A stretch of 64,000 nt of DNA from Macrotrachela quadricornifera. Its lineage: Eukaryota > Rotifera > Eurotatoria > Philodinida > Philodinidae. Below are positions 1-13,216 of the stretch, piece by piece. Where the stretch lies: positions 92,338-156,337 of the forward strand of contig JAJEKB010021607.1 in the NCBI GenBank assembly GCA_022393335.1, in the 5' to 3' direction. The notes under the pieces are model-generated. The model saw nothing but the letters and a program-made list of their open reading frames with translations. It was not told the DNA's origin and did no database searches. The first letter of the stretch is position 1. Each line of letters begins with the position of its first letter. A program made the position numbers and the translations under genes.

Positions 1-3000
1 TATAAAGAATAGAAAATCTATGCTCTAATTTTAAACAATTACTTTAAGATTCAGTAGTCTATGCTTTAAAAATCGTAATCTTTAAGTGAAGAACAGTAAT
101 GACAAATTCAAATGCTCGAAAGAAACGAGGCTTTAATTATAAATGACAGCTTAAGTCAAAAAATAGATCACAATAAATATTGCAACTTTGCATACTGTTT
201 ATAACAGAAACAAATATTTGAATCTAACTCACATTGTGATAGAAGGTCCCAAGAGACGCGATTTAAAGGTTTAAACAATAAATTTTCTATGAAATAAAAG
301 ATTATTGGATATAAGTTATATGAGTAGCATTAATAATCTATAGAATGATTCAGTACTTTACAATAATAAAACTTTTAAATTTAATTAAATATTTTCTGAG
401 AAAATTTTTCCTTTATCAGACGTGGAAGAATTCTCTTTGATAATTTTAATAAGAGAAATTTTAAATTGATATAGAAACGTCAATATGATGTTTAACATAC
501 TGAAAACTGTGCTGTTGGCATTTATATATTAGTTTAAAAAACTATTATTATTAAAACCATCAATAAACAGAGATCTGGAAAGTCTGAAGTAACTTAAACT
601 AATGTTATTTATATATATTATTTAGAAAAAAGAAGGAACGTCTATGTGCTTTAGTTTGCATCAAACTTTTCTAGCCGCAGTTTCAACTTGAAAGAATGCT
701 CCGGAGAGGAGATAAACTCAAACGTCATCTCCTAGAATTGTGGCCTATATTTACACTCGATGGTGTATTTTAAGAACTTTTTGGATGGGACAGATTCCAT
801 CTCTTAGCTGACATCTGTTGAAGCTAAAAATTTCAAGTTAATTATACGAACTATTATTGAGAAAGTGCGAAAATCCTATGGAAAGGCTATTTGCATAAAG
901 AGAGCTACAGGCTGTGATCATCTATTTACATTTATGAATAATTCTTGTCAGAGCTCATTAGCATATCAGTATATACTATAGACAAAGACTTTTGCTTACA
1001 ATACGATTTCTGTGACTTAGCGCTAGTCTTAATCTAGGTACTGTAGGATGATTACTCGATAAATAGATAGCACAGATGGGTCTCAATCACGCTGAATTCT
1101 AGAGCATCACCGTGGTTATCAAAGATAGTTTCGGTGCAATTTATTTCTACACTTAAAAATTCGAACTCGAGAAAGTATATGTATGCGGCAGCAATATTTT
1201 TTGCACTCTACTGTAAATAGATACTATATATAGATCGATATAATTTCCTATGCCACAGGCTGTAATTGACACGGCATTTTTGAGAGACAAGCAAAAGCCA
1301 AATTATGATAAAAGAAATCTTAAACAAGCGTACGGATGTGACTTATGACTATTATAATATATCGTTTCGTAAGAAAAGTACACAAATCTTTTCTAGATAG
1401 TCTTCTATCCGTTCTATAAGAAATAGTTATGTAACCAAATGGATTAAATTCAATCTACATATCACAAAAATTCAATGAGAAAATAATAATATGATTAAAC
1501 TTTTTTGTATCATATATGATAAGCAATTTTATATGAATATATATTAGCATTCATATTAGGATCTATTTTATCTGACATTGATTGAATAATTTTCTAGGCG
1601 AATCTTAGATTGGACGTTGATATGTATATATATGAAACATTAATCTTAGACTTTAACAATCTGAATTAAGGAAAAAAGAGATGTGTTTAATGGATTGAAT
1701 CGTTGTGAATATTTTAAAAGTACTATAAGGTAGCATTGGGAAAACTTCATCATCAATCTTGTTTTTTAAAGAACGTAGAAATAAAATGCATTTTCATTTT
1801 ATGAAACACGGTATAAAAGAAATGTTTCAGTACACAGACTGCGTCAGTGGTCGTGATCAATTAATAAATGCGTAAAATTTCTTTACAAATCAAGCGTAAT
1901 CCATTAGGTTTTTTTTTGTTTAGGAGAGGAAAGTAGTATAAGCTTTTATCCTTAAAAACAAAGTTTATAAATACTCTTGAAAGTGTATTGTTACTCATTG
2001 TAACAAAAAATCTAGTACGTTTTTAATAGTAAAGAGCTATATATATAGTGTTTGTCTTCTGATCATCTTTATTTTTACTATTGTTATTATTTTAAACTTT
2101 AGAACTTTTGCAAATGCTTTTATGTTCATTCTTTTAACAATTTCTGAAAATATTTTTCTAGTTAAAATATCAGAATGAGTATTAATAATGCATATAGAAG
2201 AGACTATTGATTTAAAGTTTCTAATAATAATAAAACTTGAAATAATTAGAGGACAAAACATAATATATTGCTCTTTGTTATTAAAAATATACTTAAATGT
2301 TATTTGATAACTAGTAATGAGACACTTTCATGGGTATTTATGGACTTTCTCTTTAAGAATAAAATCTTAAGACCTTTCTCTTTTAGATAGGAAAAAAAAT
2401 ACTGAATTACCCCTTGACTAGTAAAGAAGTTCTACGCATTTCTACAGTAATAATGACTTTTGGGACAAGTTGTATAAGAGTAGAAATTTGCATCTATCTT
2501 TTACCATTCTCATCAATAGACTATGATAGATATTACCATGGAAACGACGCAAATTGTGATAAGCAGGACCTATAGACCATCACAGACGGTGATAGACAGG
2601 ACGACAGATTGTCAACGTCACCTTAGTAAAATTTTCTCTCTATCACAAACGGTAACAAACACCATAATATTTTCCTTTCATTTGTTACGTACGTAAGTAG
2701 TTTAATCTTATTTTATATTTTATTCTAACAGAAATTCTTCAAACAGGTTTTTTTGTTGTTGTTATTTCGAGAATATATCTGAAGTTTAATATTATTTTAT
2801 TAACAGTTAATTTAAAAATTTGATTCTCATCTGTTCATAAAGATCTTTTTCTGTATGTAATAATAACGATATTTCATATTTTCTAATCGAATTGTATGTA
2901 GATGAATGTAACAAATGGATATAGTATTTATTTCTCTCTTTTTTCGAATTAAATTACATTTAGCTTTGTAAAGAATTTCAATGAAGAAATAATTAACAAT

Positions 3001-4689
3001 ATTAAAAATATTTCTTTTGGCGACATTCAACACAAAATATTATTATTATTATCAGCTATTTATCATTGCAAATAATTAGTAGAAAGATTAATAAATAAAA
3101 TTATAGATAACTGTTTGTATTTCTTTTTGAAGTCTAGAAAGTCTTATTAGTACATAATATATATACTCTAAAATAATGTTTCAATAGAATAATTAATGAT
3201 AAGACATGAGTTCATACTAGTTGTAAAATCGAACTTGCCCTATTATATGTCATTTATGAAAGACTGTATAATTTATGCTATTTATATAAACAACTTGGCA
3301 TTTTTTTGTGTATATGTGAGATATATTAGGAATACTTTCAACAATAATATACGGTACATCATTATGTCAAAAATAATTATATCAATTGACATGATATAAA
3401 TTACATCTAAAGATAAATGCGTGAAACTGTTCTATAGATTAGTTGCAAAATATGAATATATATATATATATATCGAAAGATATACGAAGAAATATTATTA
3501 TATATGGTTAATATATTATTTAAAAAGTAACGAATGATAATGACGTCATTTTTCAAAATATTCTTTTTATGGTTTTTATTAAAGATAATAAAATATTTAT
3601 TTAAGTTACTTTGTTATATTTATAATTATTAATTAAAAAAATGTTTATTATTATTTATTAATATATATTGGGCAAAATTACATTTACTTTTATATAAAAT
3701 AATAGAGAAATTTTTATAGTTTAATAAATTCTAACAATTATATTAAGAGAAGAAAACTACATTTTATAAAATAGAAGTAGGATATCCTGTGTGAAATTGT
3801 TTGATTTTTAACATCTGTTCGAACAGAACAACTTCTTATTTTGTATTTTAGCATTTTTTTTATTAAAAAGAGAATTTATTTTTACATGATTACATATACG
3901 AAAAATCTTCTACTTTTTTTTTTTATTATATTATAATTTAAGTAAGTTAATTATAATAAGAATCACTTTAGCATTAATATAGCCATTAGATAAATTATAT
4001 ATTTCAACATCTAAATTTTTTCCTACACAATATATATATAAAGAAAAGAAAAAATAAGAAGAAAAAAATAATCGCTTGTCATATATAATGCATGACATCT
4101 AATGGTTATCATTCATATAAGCCATATTATTCTAAAGAAAGAAACAAGTAAGTACTTCTTAGTAACAGTTTTAATTAATAAAAACTTAACATTTATAAAT
4201 GAGCACGATAAAATAATAAATCTATTTATTTTTTTTCCCATAATATCTAGTTAACTTATTAAATAAGAACATAATTATGCGGAAAAACATTGATCTTATA
4301 TTGCTTCACATATGGATAATATTATTTTCTTATTTTGTTTATACAAACAACTTTCAAAGTAATTGCTTTCTATTTGATATGACATTGAAGATAATAATAT
4401 AATTACAAAAATATCTTTATTTTTCTCGAGTTTGAAATTATAATTAATATTTTAGTTTATTTTTTTTTTCTAAAAATAGTTTGTGTAGATGACATATTTT
4501 AATACAATTAACGCAAGTAAATTTTTCTAACCAATGAAATACTTTACTAAAAATATGCTATTTCTTTTTTTTTCTTTTCTTTTCTCTTTTAATGCATTTT
4601 TCTAAATTTATATTCAAATGAATAATATAGAATCTAATCTTTCATATATTCATAAATATTTATTTTATTTTAATTAGATTACAAAAAAA
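1..4689. other. Intergenic, no gene recognised
   Basis: No reading frame here looks like a known protein, and codon use gives no clear coding signal. The DNA is very AT-rich, with short poly-A/T runs. A small TA microsatellite lies near 3460-3475 and another near 4030-4042. The open frames at 2037-2261, 2827-3033 and 3196-3399 are short, low-complexity and hydrophobic and look like chance. The last 60 bases lead straight into the GPCR start codon at 4690. Confidence 0.5.
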
Positions 4690-6669
4690 ATGGCAATAAA
4701 TGAAACAATTTATAATAATGAACCTAGTGTTAATCTATTATCAAGAATTTTTATGGCAGTTAGTCTTGCATGTATATGTATTTTAGGAGTTATTGGTAAA
4801 TTATTTAATTCAATTAAAATATTATATATATATATATTTTTTTTTTTTTTGAATAGGTAATTTAATTGTTCTTATCGTTGCATTTCGAAAACAAAATTAT
4901 AGATTTGTTACTAATTGTTATATAATTAATTTAGCTATAACTGATCTTTTATTTTTACTTATATCTGTTCCACTTACAACATATTTGGGTTTAACAAATA
5001 CATGGATTCTTAGTGGTATTGTTAGTTGTCGTGTTCATGTTTATCTTGCTCATGTAAGTTATGTATTTAAAAATAACATCATTATATTTGGGGGTTGCCT
5101 AGTGTGATCGGATACTCCATTAAGATTTTTTGTATTGTAAGGATAAAACATGTCGTTATTCGGGTCATATATAAGAGAGAATCATCGATGGTCCTAGATT
5201 GACCCAAACAACACTATATTTTATCCTTATAATAGTAGAGAACAGGCATCAGCTTTTCGCATGAACTAGTAAATTTTCTCTATTATTATAACCCTTTACG
5301 ACTAGATATACGCAAAAGTCCGTACCCCCCCTACGGGAAAATGTCATCTTCAGGGCACATCCAACCGTAAAAGAATGAGGATAAAACATGGGGTTGTTCA
5401 GGCCAATATAGGATTATCGATGATCCTCTCTTATATAACCTGAACAACGACATGTTTTATCCTTAGAGTACAAAAAATACTAATGGAGTATCCGGTCAAA
5501 TTGAGCAATCCCATTTATAGTTTAATTATCAATTTTTGATTTATAACTAAAGAAAAAACGATATTTTTTAAAATTTATTTTGAAAAATATCTAATATATT
5601 ATTTTTATTGTTTGACTATATCACGAAAATTCAGCCGTATTGATAAAATAAAAAAAATTGTATCCGGATTTTTTATAATTTTTTTTTCTACAAAAGATTC
5701 ATAATGTTTTCAATGTACTTAATGATTATTTACAAGAATAGAACTCATGACATCGTAAAAAAAAGAGCAGTATTTCCGATACCTAATAGAATTCCTATAT
5801 AGAAAGGACGGATATGAGATTTTTTTGTCTTATTTCAATATCTACATTATTTTATTGGAATATGAATATGAAAGTTTCCATAATGTAAAATTTTAATAAA
5901 ATTTTTAAAGGTTCTTCTTCAAGCAACATGCTATACATTAGCAGCCATGAGTATTGATCGATATTTATATGTAACTAATTCTCATCCACGTCCACGTTGG
6001 CGAACGCCATTAAATGCTTGTATTATTTGTATTCTTATATGGGCTGGTAAGATAATAAATTTAAAATATTTTCTTTCTTTTTAAAATTTATTCTATAATA
6101 TACTATAGTATCAATTGCTTTTGTTTTTCCTTATACTTCACTTTCATCATCAAATGATGAAAAAAATTCAATAAATGATTGTTCAGTATCAAATCATCAT
6201 CCATTATTTGCATCATGTTTTGTTACATTTTGTGCATATTATGTATTACCACTTGTGATTATCGCACTTTGTTATACAAGATTATTTTTTCATATGCGAA
6301 AAAGTTCAAAAACAGTTACTCGATATTCAGTAAGTTTTAATAACAAAAAAAAAAAACAAATAGTTTATAGATCATATATAATTTTATTTTAATATAAAAT
6401 AGAGTAGCCTTTTAAAACGTTCATCCATACAATCTAAACGTCGTCGAGTAACACGAACATTATTTTCTTTAACATGTGCATTTGCAATTTGTTGGCTTCC
6501 AATTCATACACTTGAATTACTCAATTGTCAACAAATGTTAGAAAAATTTTATGATAATCATGCTTCATTACTTGATGGAATAAGGGTTATTGCACATGCT
6601 TTATCGTATTTTAATTCATGTCTCAATCCATTCCTATATGCACTTTTTAATAAAGAATTTTTTCTTTAA
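4690..6669 (+). CDS. Class A (rhodopsin-like) peptide GPCR, galanin/allatostatin-receptor-like
   Basis: Five exons join in frame to 308 residues: 4690-4795, 4857-5053, 5911-6046, 6109-6329 and 6403-6669, all with GT/AG borders. Seven hydrophobic segments are present. Class A landmarks are visible: GN in TM1, LAITD in TM2, a Cys at the top of TM3 pairing with the ECL2 Cys, TLAAMSIDRY at the end of TM3, a Trp in TM4, a Pro in TM5, CWLP in TM6 and NPFLY in TM7 (the NPxxY position). The phrase TLAAMSIDRY is typical of galanin and allatostatin-A receptors, so a neuropeptide ligand at the plasma membrane with G-protein coupling is the likely role; the ligand itself cannot be read. The extracellular N terminus and the tail after TM7 are both very short. 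ATG 4690 is chosen because it opens the frame just before TM1. Intron 2 is unusually long (857 bp) because it holds a foldback element. Confidence 0.85.
5092..5512. repeat. Long inverted-repeat (foldback/MITE) element in GPCR intron 2
   Basis: Left arm 5092-5226 and right arm 5379-5512 are imperfect inverted copies of about 135 bp with a 152-bp spacer. Both arms carry GGATACTCCATTA near the outside, then AAGGATAAAACATGTCGTT, a block reading ATATAAGAGAG, and an inner ATTTTATCC/GTTTTATCC. There is no coding capacity, so it would be non-autonomous. A diverged single arm of the same family lies at 31021-31127. The target duplication is not clear. It lies wholly between splice sites, so the host gene should tolerate it, although the pre-mRNA could form a long hairpin. 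Confidence 0.8.
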
Positions 6670-7864
6670 AATTTTCTTAATTATTTTATTTTTTTCTCTT
6701 ATTGATATGTATATTGCTTAAATCATGTTCAACATTCCTTCTTTTTTTTTTCTCAAAAATATGTATTTCATAATAATCTACGCATTTTCTTAACGTATTA
6801 TTAGAAAATAGTTAACATAAGAAATTTCATCCTATACGGATGCAATTAGCTACTGATTCTCTATGACAGGTCATAAGACTTATTATGATTAATTATTTTT
6901 AGATTAATACTTACCACTTGATAAAAGATACATATCTAAAGAAACTATTTATAGAAATACCATAAAGCTTCGTTAATTTCAGTGGATTTTTAATCTATAC
7001 AAATTTCGTAGAACTAAATTTAATATTTAACTCGTTCGTATCAGATTTTTTTTGTCGGTAACAAGCGGGGTTCGTATCTAGTAGAAAAAATAGGTTTTAT
7101 TAAAGTATGTCAAAAGTATGTATGCCTGGCAGGAAAAACAACTTTCTCAATCGCTGATAAGCCGTCAAGTCAATGACCTTTATTCTTTACAATATAATTT
7201 TATTAAAAATGTTTTAACGTCTAATAGACTTCAAAACACAGTACTGCCTATAAGCAAATATTGTGCTCTTTATATTTGGAGATGGTTTTTATATCGTATT
7301 TTGGGTCACGAGCTGTGTAACAACAGACGAAACAATGCCTCCACTTCTCATTCGAGCTTTCTAACAAATTCCATATAAAACAAGCCAGTGTAATTATTAT
7401 TAGAGATTTCACTGTTTTATAATTTGAAGATTATCAAATGAAATATTTCTAATTTCCAATTTTAGTTTTTAATATAAAAGATGTGGCTTGCGTTACATAT
7501 CAAAAAATTTCGTAGGACAAAACAGAAGAACAGAAAGTTCACATCTTTTATATTTTATGATACACGAAAAGTCTTATAGGTTTCGCCTTGTTCTGAATGT
7601 TTTCTCAATTATGTCATTAGTCAAGATTGGAATTAATATAAGGTCAAGAAATACATTATTCTCACTGAATGAATTTTACATATTTTTTGCATTTTGATGG
7701 ATAATATTAAACATTTAGAGATATTATGTAAATCATTCATATCATATTTAAAGTTTATTCGTCAAAATGAGGTGATATTAAATTTCAATTATTCAGAAAA
7801 AATTATTTTTAAAAAAGAATTTTGTTTAAAATATTAATAAATATTAAAAACAGATAGATACAAG
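6670..7864. other. Intergenic, nothing recognised
   Basis: This is the 3' flank of the GPCR and spacer. Open frames at 7118-7378 and 7488-7697 are short, show no domain and no plausible splice structure, and are treated as chance. Confidence 0.4.
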
Positions 7865-8391
7865 TCAACATGAGACAAATATGAATTTTACGCAATCGAT
7901 TATTTGTTCGAGATCAGCACATTCACCAGAGTTTGTCATAGTAAAATCAAGAAGAAGAACATCTGTCGAGACACAAACTACAAGAACAGGCAAATAAGAC
8001 ATATCACTGGCTTTCCAAAATTGTTCGAGATAATACATATCAAGCTGATCAATTATAATACTATCAATAAATCCGAATGCCAACTATATTTTTGTTTTAG
8101 TAGATGGAAACAATGAAACAACAACCGAGACTGATACATTGTAAACACAAATATCGCTAAAACCAAGTTATCCATCATCATTAGCAACACCTGTATAATA
8201 ACAAAGAGAAATATGATCTCTTTCGGACTCCATTGTTAGATGTTTGATAAAGAAACCTGCAAAAATATGTTGATACGCTGTTTGAATTGCTGGTAATATC
8301 GTCCATTTCGCATCGATTATGAACAACTTCTTCTGATTTAAGAGATTCATAATTTGCAAATAAATTGCGTATTCATCCGCTGAGATGTAGA
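7865..8391 (-). pseudogene. Decayed unidentified protein-coding fragment
   Basis: One minus-strand frame from about 8391 down to 7865 reads as about 170 residues of ordinary protein composition, interrupted by only two stops (at 8168-8170 and near 8084). It ends at a TGA at about 7865. Readable pieces include SADEYAIYLQIMNLLNQ, KKLFIIDAKWTILPAIQ, GFIDSIIIDQLDMYYLEQFW and CADLEQIIDCVKFIF. The continuity of protein-like sequence across both stops in the same frame is the argument for a former gene. One of the stops could instead lie in a short intron, but I see no good donor/acceptor pair. I do not recognise the family, and no start codon is present. Confidence 0.4.
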
Positions 8392-9505
8392 GTTAAAAAA
8401 GCTAAAAATTAATAAGACAAACGGAGACGATATTCAAATATATTACTGATAACACAGTTCTCACTACTTTTTTGTATACCCTGCAGAATAATTTACAAGA
8501 AAAACTATTTGCATAAAAAATAGTATAAGTTTTTTTCTATGCAAGAGTCATACGAAAATTTTCTTCAGACTCGCTCAAGTTTGTCAGAGAAAGATTTGGC
8601 AAACGCATTTAACAAGTAGGAAAGGATATTAGTTCTTTAGATCGTCCCCTTCAGCTAGATTTATGATCGGTGAGAGTTCAATATGTTACAAAACCATAGG
8701 TAATCTATTTCACCCAGCAAATCACTACGACTACTAATATCCATCTGAGTAGCTCAAATCGTGACAGGAACTGAAAATAGATAGTCTCACTTAAGTCTCA
8801 CTATGCTGATGAATATAAATAGAACAGTGGTTTTTAGTTGACACAGAATCATCATATCTACGAAAAAAAGGTGTGGAATTAAAGATGGAATAAATATTCA
8901 AATGGTACGTTTCATTTTATTTGATCAAAATTTTCTCAAAAATATAAATCAATCTACTATAATTCAATCAATCGTCATACATCTAATTAATTTAAACAAA
9001 ATCTCGCTTTAAACATAATAATTAGACGTAAACTTATATATCTGCTATCGACATTTTTGCTCAAAATTGGTTCGTTCAATATTTTTATATTTAAAAGGTA
9101 TCAGTAAATACTATGATACTTCGTAACATTTCGTAATGTTATTTCATATGAGAAGGTCTCGATTTGTAATTCAAAAACTTTTCCTATACATTCATAGTTC
9201 TCTTTTGATAGGTTTATTCACATTTCAAGTTGAATGATCTATTGTAGTTATACTCTATTATTTTTATTTCATTTAAAAAAATGCACTGAGAAAAAACAAA
9301 TTATAAAATAACATGAATGTTGTGATGTATTACAATGTATTTGATAGTGTATCAAAAGAACAAATCACGTGTAGTATGTTAACTATTACTTTTATTGCTA
9401 GATTTATATTATTGCTCGTTCTTACTATTATTCTTGTGGGATGTATTGATAATAAACATATTTTTGTTTTGTCTATTCTACTATGTTTCGAGCCATTCGA
9501 TAGTA
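8392..9505. other. Intergenic, upstream of F-box gene
   Basis: No gene is seen. A hydrophobic open frame at 9313-9519 and an in-frame upstream extension of the F-box gene (from 9395) overlap its start. Both look like AT-rich 5' leader rather than coding sequence. Confidence 0.4.
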
Positions 9506-10492
9506 ATGACGTGTTTTGATGATTTAAGTATTGATTTGTTACTAAAAATATTTAACTATCTTTCATTTACCGAATTATTTAAGGCTTTTTTCGGTCTAAA
9601 AAAACGTCTTGATAATGTGATTCAAGATTATCCTGCATGCATTAATCTATCGAATATAATTAATCATCATGACCTTGAAAATTATTTATTTAAATGTCGA
9701 TCACTTATATTAACTGGTCTAGATTTACATTCATTTCAAATAAAATATTCTCATTTAAATTTGACATATCTTCGATGTATTATATTCAAAAAAATGAATC
9801 TTCTTACATTACGTTCATTTTTCGAAATATTACCTATAGGACAGCTTGAATCGATCATTATTCAACGTTTTATTTGGCATTATTATCCAATAGATTTATA
9901 TGAACAAGTTTGGTTCATTATTATGAATTCTATCAATGGGAATTGTCTTCGTTATTTGCATTTACCATATCATATACACTATTGGAATATGGAAAAACTC
10001 TCATTTGATTTTTCAGTTTTAAAACATGCTATTCTTGAATATATATCACTTCGTCAAATGTTAATATTTATAAGTCATTGTCCTAATCTTCGTCGATTTA
10101 AAGCATGTCTTGCTGCTACACGTAAAGATATTTTTCCATATGCTATAAATCATTCCAAATTGAATCATCTCACTTTAAATCTTCATGATGAATGGTCATT
10201 GAAACAAATTGAATATCTTCTAACTATATGTCCTTATTTAAAATATTTGATTCTTAAATTAGAAGCACGTAAAGAAATGAAAATCATGTTTGAACCAACA
10301 ACATGGCAAACATTGATTGTAGATAAATTACCTTGTTTAACCTTCTTACGACTTCGATTAAACTGTATTATTGTACATCTTGATGTAGAAAACGAGAATT
10401 TTCAAGAAAAATTTAATCTTGCTGATTATTGGTATCAACGAAAATCGCATTTTCAAGTGGCAATCAACGAAATTCATCGAGAAGTTCTGTGA
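9506..10492 (+). CDS. F-box domain protein, single exon
   Basis: A 328-residue protein starting MTCFDDLSIDLLLKIFNYL. Residues 1-40 fit the F-box (L..D.L..IF.YL...EL....L), the motif that binds SKP1 in SCF ubiquitin ligases. The remaining ~290 residues hold repeated leucine/isoleucine-spaced strand-helix units (CLRYLHLP, CPNLRRFKA, LNHLTLNL, CPYLKYLILKL), as in degenerate LRR substrate-binding domains. ATG 9506 is preferred over the upstream in-frame codon at 9395 because the F-box normally sits at the extreme N terminus and the extra 37 residues are a low-complexity hydrophobic stretch. Unlike the F-box genes at 36.2 and 54.1 kb it has no introns and its body is not obviously their close paralogue. 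The substrate is unknown. Confidence 0.75.
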   Translation: MTCFDDLSIDLLLKIFNYLSFTELFKAFFGLKKRLDNVIQDYPACINLSNIINHHDLENYLFKCRSLILTGLDLHSFQIKYSHLNLTYLRCIIFKKMNLLTLRSFFEILPIGQLESIIIQRFIWHYYPIDLYEQVWFIIMNSINGNCLRYLHLPYHIHYWNMEKLSFDFSVLKHAILEYISLRQMLIFISHCPNLRRFKACLAATRKDIFPYAINHSKLNHLTLNLHDEWSLKQIEYLLTICPYLKYLILKLEARKEMKIMFEPTTWQTLIVDKLPCLTFLRLRLNCIIVHLDVENENFQEKFNLADYWYQRKSHFQVAINEIHREVL

Positions 10493-12295
10493 TATATTCT
10501 TGTATTATTTTTTTTTGTTCATTGAAGTTTTTAAAATTAACTCTAGATTATTTCATATATTGATTATTCTTGATTAGAATATGACATTCGAAATTGTGTA
10601 TACAAATGAATATTAGCATAAATAATGTAGTTTAATTATTTTTGTATGCAACAATATAAAGTTATTCTATTTTAGAGATCAGCTAAAGTGTAACTATTGC
10701 GTTTACTGATGACATTAGTATCACAGCATATATCAAACATTTATTCATTAAGCCTAAGAATTTAATACATAGAACTGCTCATAAGATTAAAGAGATGTAC
10801 TTACATTTGTCCAGTTCAAGAAAAATGTTGACTGACTGATTTACAAATGCCTTTAGTTCATCATTAGATCATGAGTAATTTATGCTTAATATATTTGATC
10901 AGCCATGCTTACAATGCTCGTGTATATGTTACATTGATTTTATTTTGTGATGAGGAGAAAAAGTTAGATTTTGAATATTGTTATGTTATAAAAACTCAGA
11001 ATATGACACATAAATAATGATTAATAATCATAAAAAAAAACAGAAACAATAAGTATAGTTTGCTATCCTAACTTCTGTAAATACTCGATTAAATATAGAT
11101 GGTCAACTCTATGAATTGTTCTTGCTTGTTATGATATTGGTGAGGTAGAAGATCTATACAATTAGTTATGAAACAATCCAATTGCCAATGGGAACAACTG
11201 TTATGATAAATACCTTTAATATACCAACTGTGTTTACGATAGCTTTTTTCAAGCGAGCTTATATGCTCCATCAATATTGTGTTCCATGCTACAAACTGAG
11301 TACAACAGATAATGTTTGTGTATATAATTTGAATCAGACTATAAAAGCTTGTATCACTCTTCCTGGATATTGTGATAATATTAATGATTCAAAATGCAAT
11401 GCAAAGAGAGAGTGATTAATACTTTCATTTCATTTGTTTTTTTTCTATCAAAATAAATACTAATTTCTAGAAATCAATAAAAAGTGCATTTCCATTTTAC
11501 ACGATTCTACAAGAGTATAAAACTGTATTCTTTGATTATGTGGCAGTCATTTGACGTTTTTTCAGCGTCATATTTCTTTAGTAAACAAGAAGAAAAAAGC
11601 AATCTTATGTTGCGATTGAATTTGCTGTTTTATATTTTTATTGTGCAAGTGTCATAATGAATTCTATGCTATTTCTTCTCTTACGTTCTTTATAAAGAAT
11701 AAAATTCACTTCAATGCATGATTCTCAATCATGTTACCTTTTGATATGCATCAACACATTTTTGAAGGACATACATTGTTGAAAACGACAAATAGAAGCA
11801 ACGAAATATGCCATATTATTTATATTTTTTACTTTAAACTGCACAGATTCAATAAAATTTTGTAAGAAAGAAAAAAAGGCATGCATACTTTGACGAAGTC
11901 ATTGTCGATGACCAACTAGTTACAGGTTGCAATAGGACTAGGAACATTTATTAGCTGCTTAAGATACATTATGAAATGTGGCGAATAACTATATTTTTTC
12001 TTTCGAGACGATAGACAAGAAAGATTTGATAAAGTCTTGTGTGAAGAAAATTTATTTATGCTGCCAGAAGAGATTAAAAACTAAGCTCGAGACTGAGATT
12101 CTAACCATTTCTCTGATAATAAATAGTACCTAAATATTAATTAATAATCCATATGTGACACTAAATTAGTGAACTCCAAGATTTGGTGTTAGATGTCTGA
12201 TACAGTTGAATGATAAAAATGAGCAATATAATTCATTTTTATTTTTAGGCATACGACAATAATCAAACGTCAATCATTTACGATTGTTGAATGAC
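10493..12295. other. Intergenic, with one possible small Cys-rich ORF
   Basis: Mostly AT-rich spacer. The only item of interest is the open frame ending at 11415, listed separately. A pyrimidine-AG at 12239-12249 just before the next gene could be a splice acceptor for an unseen leader exon. Confidence 0.35.
11188..11415 (+). CDS. Possible small cysteine-rich exon
   Basis: This frame ends in a segment with seven cysteines in about 40 residues (YCVPCYKL, NVCVYNLNQ, KACITLPGYC, DSKCN), which is unusual for chance sequence in such AT-rich DNA. It could be the last exon of a secreted disulfide-rich protein. Against this, the first ~30 residues have no convincing signal peptide, no upstream exon is visible, and the frame is short. 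Function not recognised. Confidence 0.2.
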   Translation: MGTTVMINTFNIPTVFTIAFFKRAYMLHQYCVPCYKLSTTDNVCVYNLNQTIKACITLPGYCDNINDSKCNAKRE

Positions 12296-12688
12296 ATGAT
12301 ATTTCGAATTCTGTTGCTCGTCACTTTAGTATTTGCGATCGACAGTACAGATACTATTATTGATGAACTTCGTGCTGAACTCGAACTGAGTAAGACAGCG
12401 GATAAAGATCCTATTATTCCTTATCTATGTAAGATGTTGCCATCACAAGAATTTATTAAAGCAGCTGATGATGAAGACTTTCTCAGTTCAATATTGTATG
12501 AACTTGGATTTGGTGTGTTGGGTGTTAAGCCTAACTCATGGGCAGCTAAATTCAAAGCAGATCCCCATAAACCAGCTTCCTGTTTTTCTGCTCTACATTC
12601 AACAGCATCTACTGATGTAACAAAATCTACTTTGGCTAGTTCAAGACGAATTATATCAAGATGCTGCAATTCTAAAAAAGACTTGTAG
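12296..12688 (+). CDS. Small secreted protein, unknown function
   Basis: A 130-residue frame starting MIFRILLLVTLVFAIDSTDT. The first ~16 residues form a classic signal peptide: a short basic n-region and a leucine/valine core, with cleavage likely after the Ala or Ser near residue 15-17. The mature part is acidic and helical at first (IIDELRAELELSKTADKD), then contains LCKMLPSQEFIKAADDEDF, and ends with CC near the C terminus; there are four cysteines in all. The start is the first ATG in frame. I do not recognise a family. Neighbours give no functional hint; a standalone secreted effector or structural peptide is possible. Confidence 0.5.
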   Translation: MIFRILLLVTLVFAIDSTDTIIDELRAELELSKTADKDPIIPYLCKMLPSQEFIKAADDEDFLSSILYELGFGVLGVKPNSWAAKFKADPHKPASCFSALHSTASTDVTKSTLASSRRIISRCCNSKKDL

Positions 12689-13216
12689 CTGCTTGTAATC
12701 TTGATGATAGTTAGTAATATGATAATTCTTCTTCCACCGATTTTTTCTTATTCAATAAATAGTGAAATTAATCAAGGACATTGAGATATTTTCATAATAT
12801 CATAAACATTTTCATATAGGAAGATTTTAGAAAATTTTCCACAGTAAATATGATATACCGACAGTAACAATTCGCTAGTAGAACTTTTAATGCTATTCTG
12901 TTAGAATACCACATTACTTAACCACTGGCCTTCAAATGTCAAACTTTAACACAAAAATTGAAAAAGAATTAGTTTCTTTAGAATGATAAGTTTTGGTTTT
13001 GAGTTATATTTCACTGATTTTACACGCTATCTAGAGGAGAATGCGATTTTCAGCATTGAACTCGTAATGGTAATCAAAACTGAAAAGCATAAGCACTCAC
13101 GTGTCATATGATATAAAACAGTTGACGATAAAATAATAGCAACTTTTCATTTTAATTGCTCATAAACAATTCATTTAAAGTTTTATAATATTTTATTTAG
13201 GGGTACACAAAAGTAG
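12689..13216. other. Intergenic
   Basis: No gene seen. The segment at 13196-13217 reads like an element end (TTAGGGGTACACAAAAGTAG), and the same type of end recurs inverted at 18600-18625. Confidence 0.35.
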
